Source: an uncultured Clostridia bacterium (lineage in GTDB: Bacteria; Bacillota_A; Clostridia; TANB77; CAG-508). Taken from it: 19,584 nucleotides of DNA. The stretch spans positions 1 through 19,584 of the forward strand of contig CANBLA010000007.1 in NCBI GenBank assembly GCA_947369305.1. The letters run 5' to 3'. The stretch's first letter is position 1. Each line of letters begins with the position of its first letter. The notes beneath the pieces are model-generated. The model was not told the origin of the DNA. It saw only the letters and a program-made list of their open reading frames with translations, and made no database searches. A program made the position numbers and the translations under genes. Positions 14,170-19,584 of this stretch are shown here, piece after piece.

Positions 14170-16608
14170 ATGAAAACGAAAACAAAGAGAAGAATAGTCA
14201 GATTATTGAATTCGCTCATGATTGTATTTTCAATTGCAAATTTAATAGGAGTGATACTAGGATTTTCCAGTAAGTCTTATGCGGCTGATGGTTTCCCAGT
14301 AGGTACTATTTTGGGAGATGGTACTTTTATAGCAATAGGAATGGCTATGGGAGGATTACCGCTTATTATAGTATTAGTAATAAAATTGGTTATAGTTGCA
14401 ATTGGATTGATATTACAAATTATAATAAGTGGAGCGTTTTCGAGCTTAGAAGGTAGCTTAGAATGGGCAGATTTAAGTAATATTATATTTGCAGGAAATC
14501 CAAAAGCGAGCCAATTTTTAGGTATTAACTTTTTTGACTTAAGTACGAATGGTACCTTATTAGCGTTTAGAACTGCAGTTGCAAAATGGTATTATATTAT
14601 AAGATTAATTTGTGCAGCAATTTTATTAGTCATTTTAATTTATGTTGGAATTCGAATGGCAATTTCGACAATTGCTTCTGAACAGGCCAAATATAAACAA
14701 ATGCTAATTGATTGGGTGACAAGTTTAGCTTTATTATTCTTGCTACATTATATCATAATCTTTATTATTACAATCAATAGTACATTAGTGGATACAATTT
14801 ATAATATTTATGAAAAAATGGGTTCAAAAAATACACAAGATATGGTTATAGCTTTATTAGGAACGATATTTTTAAGTGGAATAACAGGACTCTTTTCTGC
14901 AGTTGTATATCTTATTTTTGTTGGACAAATATTCTCGTTTTTCTTATTATATATAAAACGTATGATAACAGTAGGATTTTTAATTATGATTTCGCCACTA
15001 ATAACAATTACGTATTCAATTGACAAAATAGGGGATGGAAAAGCACAAGCTTTAAATGCATGGTTAAAAGAATTATCCTATAATATATTGATACAACCAT
15101 TTCATTGTATAATTTTCGTGTCATTTTTCAGTGCAATTGCTGATATAATTACGAGCAATCCATGGAGTATAGGTGCTTATATATTTGCAATTGTAATTAT
15201 GCGATTTATGAAAAAAGCAGAAGACATATTAAGAAAAATATTCCATTTCGAAGCAAGTTCTATGAGCTCTTTAAGCGAATCTGGACAAAATATTGCCAAT
15301 GCAACAGGAAAATTTGTTGGCATTGGTATGGCAGCAGGAGGGGCACTTGCAAACTTTAAAGCGGCAGGAGGAGTGAAAGCAGCAAAAGAAAACTTTAATG
15401 AGTTTAGAAATGATATGCAAGCAAGAAGGGCAGCTAAAAGAGAATATAAAGAGCAAATAAATAAAGGACAAATTAATAAAAAAATGTCATTTGCAGACTA
15501 TCTACAAACAGAGCAAGGACAAAACAGATTAAGTCATTTTAGAACAGTAAATGCTGCTGAAATGGCTGCTAGAGAAGAAGCTAAGAGACAGGCTAGGAGA
15601 CAAGAAAAGATTGACAAAAATAGGGAAAAATATGATAAAAAGCATGGAGATGGTGCATATGATGCTATGATTGATAAGAGGGCACAAGAAGCATATGAGA
15701 AAAAACATGGAGCAGGTACCTATCAATTATTGAAAAATATTGCTTCTCAAACAACAAGAAAAGGACAACCAACAGCGTCTGCTAAAAAAGCTCAAAGTCA
15801 GTTAAATCAAGAACGAGCTAAAGGACATAATAGTGTAATCGAAGAAGGCGGGGTTGGATTTAGAAGAACTCTAAAGAATGGTTGGAAAAACACAGGTGGT
15901 CGTGCATACAAGAATATGAGAGGATTTGCTAGCTTTGTTGCTGATTCGGATTATGGAAAATTAATAGGAGCAGCAACAAAAGACAGCATGAAAGTTGCAG
16001 CTGCAATCGGTATGGGAGCATTTGCAATGGGAGCAACAGGAGAATTGAATGATGCTATTTCTTTAGGACAGACTGGTTATGGTTTTGCCAAAGGATATTT
16101 GCAAAACTCAACCAAAACAATCGTCAAAGATTCTTCAGAGAAGACAGAACAATTAGCAGCACTAATTGGAGTCGATCCTTCTGATATGGATGAAATTAGA
16201 AAATTACTTGCCAGTGTTACAGCTGAAAAAAATGCAGGAGCTTTAGATACCAAAAGCATTAGTAATCAACTAGACCAATTAAGAGAATCAATTAGTTCTC
16301 TATTCTCTGATAGAAAAGAAGGAAGAGAAGCAGCTAGTTTATTTGCTAATGAAATACAAGCAGCATCTATCAAAGGAGATTTAAAACCAGCTGAAATAGA
16401 AAGATTAATTGAAAAACAATTTGAAGATCTTGAGAAAGATGATAAGGATAATATAACAATGCAGGCAACGCAATATGCTCAAATTATATTAAAAGCAGGT
16501 ATTGCTACAAATGGAACTACTTTAGAAGGTGCTGGCAGAGATATTGATGAACATGATTCTTCTGTAGCAGAAAGAATAACGAAAAAATATTCATCTTCCA
16601 ATCGATAA
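14170..16608 (+). CDS. VirB6-like T4SS protein with long hydrophilic tail, second long form
   Basis: An 812-residue protein starting at ATG 14170 behind a weak ribosome binding site (GATGGTGA, 14158-14165). The leader (about 1-40) ends SYA/ADG. Helices occupy about residues 50-105, 138-165, 175-205, 225-265, 268-290 and 300-350. The paralogue block is AVAKWYYIIRLI (about 136-147), VGIRMAISTI, YKQMLIDWV, then ITVGFLIMISPLITITYSID with GDGKAQAL. After about residue 360 the chain becomes hydrophilic, Ala/Lys/Arg-rich and probably cytoplasmic, with a short internal repeat (KKHGDGAYDAM and KKHGAGTYQLL, about residues 492-520). A second hydrophobic patch (about 610-625) interrupts the tail. It probably forms the channel together with the other two VirB6-like proteins. 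No in-frame CGG occurs here. Confidence 0.75.
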   Translation: MKTKTKRRIVRLLNSLMIVFSIANLIGVILGFSSKSYAADGFPVGTILGDGTFIAIGMAMGGLPLIIVLVIKLVIVAIGLILQIIISGAFSSLEGSLEWADLSNIIFAGNPKASQFLGINFFDLSTNGTLLAFRTAVAKWYYIIRLICAAILLVILIYVGIRMAISTIASEQAKYKQMLIDWVTSLALLFLLHYIIIFIITINSTLVDTIYNIYEKMGSKNTQDMVIALLGTIFLSGITGLFSAVVYLIFVGQIFSFFLLYIKRMITVGFLIMISPLITITYSIDKIGDGKAQALNAWLKELSYNILIQPFHCIIFVSFFSAIADIITSNPWSIGAYIFAIVIMRFMKKAEDILRKIFHFEASSMSSLSESGQNIANATGKFVGIGMAAGGALANFKAAGGVKAAKENFNEFRNDMQARRAAKREYKEQINKGQINKKMSFADYLQTEQGQNRLSHFRTVNAAEMAAREEAKRQARRQEKIDKNREKYDKKHGDGAYDAMIDKRAQEAYEKKHGAGTYQLLKNIASQTTRKGQPTASAKKAQSQLNQERAKGHNSVIEEGGVGFRRTLKNGWKNTGGRAYKNMRGFASFVADSDYGKLIGAATKDSMKVAAAIGMGAFAMGATGELNDAISLGQTGYGFAKGYLQNSTKTIVKDSSEKTEQLAALIGVDPSDMDEIRKLLASVTAEKNAGALDTKSISNQLDQLRESISSLFSDRKEGREAASLFANEIQAASIKGDLKPAEIERLIEKQFEDLEKDDKDNITMQATQYAQIILKAGIATNGTTLEGAGRDIDEHDSSVAERITKKYSSSNR

Positions 16609-16634
16609 AAACGTTTTAATATAGGAGGAAACTT

Positions 16635-17162
16635 ATGGCAACAAAGAAAGGTAAAATAAATAACTATAAAATCATATATTTTATGGGACTATTATTTATT
16701 GTGATAATAGTTGCCATAAGTTTAAGACAAAGTAAAAAACAAGAAAATAATTCTCAAACACAAGAAGAAAACAAAGAACAAATAATCCATAGAGAAAAAG
16801 AAAATATAATAGCCAAATTACAAACGATGGAAGAACGAGAACGCATGGAATTTTATTTTGGTATGTTCTTAAATAATATAGAAAATGGAGAATATGAAAA
16901 GTCTTATGATTTATTATATTCAAAATTCAAAGAAAATTATTTTCCAACACTCGAATCTTTTGAAGAATATGTTCAAAAAGTCTTTCCCCAAATGGCTGGA
17001 ATTGAATATGAGAACATAGAAAGAAATGGCGATGTATATGTGTTGTGGATTAAAATAGCTGATATTCTAAATGGTAAACCTACTGACGAGAAACAACAAA
17101 TGAACATTGTTATACAAGAAAATGATTACAACGATTTTGTGTTGTCATTTAGTATTATATAA
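16635..17162 (+). CDS. Small bitopic VirB8/TcpC-like protein with NTF2-like domain
   Basis: A 175-residue protein starting at ATG 16635 behind AGGAGGAAACTT. A single membrane helix (about 13-30) is followed by a Gln/Glu/Asn-rich linker and a compact domain (about 70-175). That domain has two amphipathic helices (ERMEFYFGMFLNNIENGEYE and LESFEEYVQKVF) followed by beta strands (GDVYVLWIKI). This is the layout of the NTF2-like fold found in VirB8 and in TcpC-type Gram-positive T4SS proteins, which link the inner membrane channel to the outside. Assignment is by pattern only. It is followed 24 bases later by a larger protein with the same architecture. Confidence 0.6.
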   Translation: MATKKGKINNYKIIYFMGLLFIVIIVAISLRQSKKQENNSQTQEENKEQIIHREKENIIAKLQTMEERERMEFYFGMFLNNIENGEYEKSYDLLYSKFKENYFPTLESFEEYVQKVFPQMAGIEYENIERNGDVYVLWIKIADILNGKPTDEKQQMNIVIQENDYNDFVLSFSII

Positions 17163-17186
17163 AACCTGTATTATAAGGAGAAAAGC

Positions 17187-18158
17187 ATGTTTACTGATTT
17201 TAGACTAAAACTATTACATTTTTTGAAAAAGAATAAAAAAATAATTTTTATTGTAATTTGTGTTTGGGTGATTGTATTTATAATCAATCTTTTACTTAAA
17301 AATTATGAACCAGTTCCACAATTGCAAACTACTTATGAACCACATACTTCTGTAATAGACACAAGTAAGACGGTTTCTAAAAAAGTAAGCACTCAAATTG
17401 AAGAGATGATAGAAGAATATGTCGGATATTGTAATCAAGCAGAGTGGCAAAAAGCTTTTAATATGCTTTCTAATTCATGCAAAGAATATGCATTCAACAA
17501 TGATATTCGAGAATTTATGAAATATGTTTACACAAAAATGCCAACTGAAAAAAAATATGCAATTCAAGATTATTCTAATGATGGTAATACTTATATTTAT
17601 CAAATAAAATACACAGACGACTTATTAGCAACAGGTTTGACTAATTCTGTTTATCAATATACAGAAGAAAAAATAATATTTAAGAGACAGAAAGATGGAA
17701 CGATCGAAATGGCAGTCGGAAATTTTGTAGATTTTGCTGACATCAAAAATATTTCAGAAAACAACTATGTAAAAATAGATGTGAAATCTGTTGTCAAATA
17801 TTATAGTATTGAAGTATATACTATAAAACTTACAAATCGAACAGAAAATACGATTGTTATTTCGGATGGACAAGAAAATGGAGAAGTTGTGCTAAATTTA
17901 AATTCATCAGAGACCAGAGATAGAAATGAGGAGCAGAATGAAATTGTTCTAAAACCGAAGGAAAGTAAGACTATAAAAATATCGTTCCCCAAATTTTACG
18001 ATAACAAGGATGATGCACAAAGTATAACATTTGGTGCCATTCGTGTAATGGAGAATTATTCAGGAACAGAAGATGTATCCAATGAAATCATTCAATCAGA
18101 AATACAAAATGCAATTGCAAAATTTAGTGTGAATATTCCTGTAACATATAATGATTAA
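17187..18158 (+). CDS. Bitopic VirB8/TcpC-like protein with NTF2-like and beta-sandwich domains
   Basis: A 323-residue protein starting at ATG 17187 behind AAGGAG. It has a short basic cytoplasmic N-terminus, one membrane helix (about 19-37), a Thr/Ser/Pro-rich linker, an NTF2-like segment (about 69-180, with IEEYVGYCNQAEWQKAFNML and FMKYVYTKMP) and a strand-rich C-terminal domain (about 205-323). The latter has the pattern of an immunoglobulin-like sandwich: alternating strands, NRTENTIVISDG, and LKPKESKTIKISFP. It shares its first half with the preceding gene, so the two may be paralogous partners. The predicted location is outside the membrane, within the cell wall zone. The VirB8/TcpC relationship is inferred from architecture and operon position. 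Confidence 0.6.
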   Translation: MFTDFRLKLLHFLKKNKKIIFIVICVWVIVFIINLLLKNYEPVPQLQTTYEPHTSVIDTSKTVSKKVSTQIEEMIEEYVGYCNQAEWQKAFNMLSNSCKEYAFNNDIREFMKYVYTKMPTEKKYAIQDYSNDGNTYIYQIKYTDDLLATGLTNSVYQYTEEKIIFKRQKDGTIEMAVGNFVDFADIKNISENNYVKIDVKSVVKYYSIEVYTIKLTNRTENTIVISDGQENGEVVLNLNSSETRDRNEEQNEIVLKPKESKTIKISFPKFYDNKDDAQSITFGAIRVMENYSGTEDVSNEIIQSEIQNAIAKFSVNIPVTYND

Positions 18159-18168
18159 ATCCACTACT

Positions 18169-18179
18169 AAAGGAGGTGA
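18169..18179 (+). promoter_or_regulatory. Full-length Shine-Dalgarno sequence before the large exoprotein
   Basis: AAAGGAGGTGA is an 11-base complement to the 3' end of 16S rRNA, the longest ribosome binding site in the window. It sits five bases before ATG 18185 and suggests strong translation of the last gene. Confidence 0.75.
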
Positions 18180-18184
18180 GAAAT

Positions 18185-19584
18185 ATGGAAGAAGATGAAT
18201 TAAATTCAGAGAGAAAGAAAAAGAAACCGAGTCGAAAACATCCCTTAAAAAATGCTCAAAATAAAGCAAAAAATATATCAAAAGGAGCACAAAAAGCTTC
18301 TGAAAGATTACAAAAATCATCCAAAAAACATGCAGGAAAAGCTTTGAAACAAACTGGAAGCAAAGCAGCCAAGACAACAGCTAAGTCTGTGAAGAGAGCA
18401 AAACAAGCCCAAAAGATGGCAAAAGTAGCCAAAAATGCCCAGAAAGTTGCAAGTTTAATTGCAAAATTAGGACCTATCATAGCAACTGTTGGTTTGGTAA
18501 TTCTTCTTGTTATTGCTATCATTGGATTGTTGGTGTTTATCATTACTGGTTTAGGCTTAATTATGTCTGGACTACAAAGTATAGTAACAGCATTTGGAGA
18601 TGGACTTATTGCCTTTGTTTATGGAAATCAATATGTTGTACATGATGATGAGGTTCTTGATACATTAAAATATTTGCAAGAAATGGATTATGATTTATAT
18701 GGTTATGGTTTTTCTACATTGCCAGATCCAATTAAAGAAACAGAAGATCCAGACACAGGAGAAGTAAAAAAAGAATTAGGATATCCATCACCTGGGATTT
18801 TTGATCCTAATTGGGCTTGGGAAATAGCAAAGCAACAAGAAATAAATCATAAAGCATACAGATATATCCTAGCTTATTTAATTTCTGATAATTATTCAAG
18901 TATTTTGCAACATCAAAATAAAACCCTTAAAGAGATTTTTACATTTGCACCAGGAAGCGGATTACTTGCTTTATATCATGAAGGAGAAAATTTAGGAGAA
19001 CGAGGAGCTCGATATAATAAATTTGAACCAGGTTCTGTTACTGTAGAGAATAATAAATTGAGAGTATCTGACAAAGGATTATTTAATCGTTCTATTATGG
19101 AATATGATTTAGATGGCTGGACAGGAAGATATGGAATGCCATTAGAATTCCTTTTATCAGTACATATTGCCACCATGGCGCCAGATTTAAGTTTAAGAAT
19201 GGCAACAGAATTTGAAACAGAAGTACAAATCTTGCTACACGAAGTCGAAGGAGAGATAAATTCAGCCATACAAAAACAGGGGGGGAATGGACAGGTTACA
19301 TTTGATGATCAAAGACACATTCAAGATAGCTGGCTAGGAGATCGTTTTTATATGTCAGATGCAGAAGCATTAGAAATATTTGAAAAATTTGATGGAAAGA
19401 TAGAAAGTTATATAGGCGATGATGTTCCAGAATTCAAATGTGTAGGACCAGGAGAGTATGAATCTATGGGAAATAGCAGTTGGACAGAAGAAAATAATTT
19501 TGGAGTTGGTGCTGGAAATGAGGTATACCAATTTGTAAAGGGAACTTTGGACAGTGCTGAGATGTCCTCTACAGACGGTTCTTT
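18185..19584 (+). CDS. Large membrane-anchored T4SS-associated exoprotein, N-terminal part (cut by window end)
   Basis: Open from ATG 18185 to the edge, giving 466 residues. The first 85 or so residues are extremely basic (Lys, Ala and Ser repeats such as KAAKTTAKSVKRAKQAQK) and should be cytoplasmic. One long hydrophobic segment (about 96-130) follows, then a soluble outer region. The outer part contains a conserved-looking core with LDGWTGRYGMPLEFLLSVHI and ATMAPDLSLRM (about 310-340) followed by a long helix. Basic tail, membrane anchor and large ectodomain is the plan of the Gram-positive T4SS proteins that carry a lysozyme-like or NlpC/P60 cell-wall hydrolase, but no hydrolase domain is visible in this part. 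It may lie beyond the window. A seven-G tract (19279-19285) lies within the reading frame. Confidence 0.6.
   Translation, partial: MEEDELNSERKKKKPSRKHPLKNAQNKAKNISKGAQKASERLQKSSKKHAGKALKQTGSKAAKTTAKSVKRAKQAQKMAKVAKNAQKVASLIAKLGPIIATVGLVILLVIAIIGLLVFIITGLGLIMSGLQSIVTAFGDGLIAFVYGNQYVVHDDEVLDTLKYLQEMDYDLYGYGFSTLPDPIKETEDPDTGEVKKELGYPSPGIFDPNWAWEIAKQQEINHKAYRYILAYLISDNYSSILQHQNKTLKEIFTFAPGSGLLALYHEGENLGERGARYNKFEPGSVTVENNKLRVSDKGLFNRSIMEYDLDGWTGRYGMPLEFLLSVHIATMAPDLSLRMATEFETEVQILLHEVEGEINSAIQKQGGNGQVTFDDQRHIQDSWLGDRFYMSDAEALEIFEKFDGKIESYIGDDVPEFKCVGPGEYESMGNSSWTEENNFGVGAGNEVYQFVKGTLDSAEMSSTDGS

Noticed and set aside
15162..15359. Small plus-strand frame inside the third VirB6-like gene
   Set aside because: It is a shadow of the real gene in another frame, without a ribosome binding site or recognisable protein features.
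1..19584. CRISPR arrays, tRNA, rRNA, insertion sequences, riboswitches
   Set aside because: I saw no regularly spaced repeats, no cloverleaf-type or rRNA-like sequence, no transposase, and all gene gaps are under 190 bases.

Overview
The window is strongly A+T-rich, with strong AGGAGG-type ribosome binding sites, consensus sigma-A promoters and AGA/CGA-dominated arginine usage. This fits a low-GC monoderm of the Firmicutes, probably an uncultivated gut-type Clostridia or Bacilli lineage. That assignment is an inference from base composition and gene families; no rRNA or tRNA gene is present to anchor it.

Layout. Positions 1-550 (minus) hold the 5' part of a multi-pass GT39-like glycosyltransferase. 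A divergent intergenic region (551-733) carries one promoter for each direction. From 734 to the right edge all genes are on the plus strand and look like parts of a conjugation-type type IV secretion system (T4SS). First come seven VirB2-like pilin genes, six of them (734-3527) split by promoters and terminators into three transcription units. The seventh (3679) has a TTGAAA-17-TATAAT promoter and heads a tight operon that runs to the window end. Its order is pilin, PrgI-like protein, TraC-like VirB4-N-domain protein, VirB4 ATPase, VirB6-like protein, unknown membrane-anchored exoprotein, VirB6-like with very long tail, second long-tailed VirB6-like, two small VirB8/TcpC-like (NTF2-like) proteins, and a large membrane-anchored exoprotein cut by the window end. 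No relaxase, VirD4/TraG coupling protein or complete peptidoglycan hydrolase is present; they may lie to the right.

How the genes could work together (inference). VirB4 powers assembly, PrgI and the VirB6 paralogues form the inner-membrane channel, the NTF2-like and large exoproteins bridge the cell wall, and the signal-peptide-bearing two-helix pilins supply the pilus. Having seven pilins under several promoters suggests that pilus composition is variable or tunable.

Most unusual observation. Two operon genes, virB4 and the first long-tailed virB6-like gene, are each split by a +1 frame change. In both, the frame changes at an in-frame CGG arginine codon, and skipping the C gives a GGN glycine codon in the productive frame. 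In my reading these are the only two in-frame CGG codons in all the coding sequence of the window, although CGA, CGT, CGC, AGA and AGG are all used. The second site is CGG followed directly by TGA, the only TGA in a terminating position. I therefore suggest that CGG is an unreadable or shift-prone codon in this organism and serves as a +1 recoding signal (or four-base codon). Two independent single-base errors or mutations remain possible and could be tested with reads, tRNA content and homologues.
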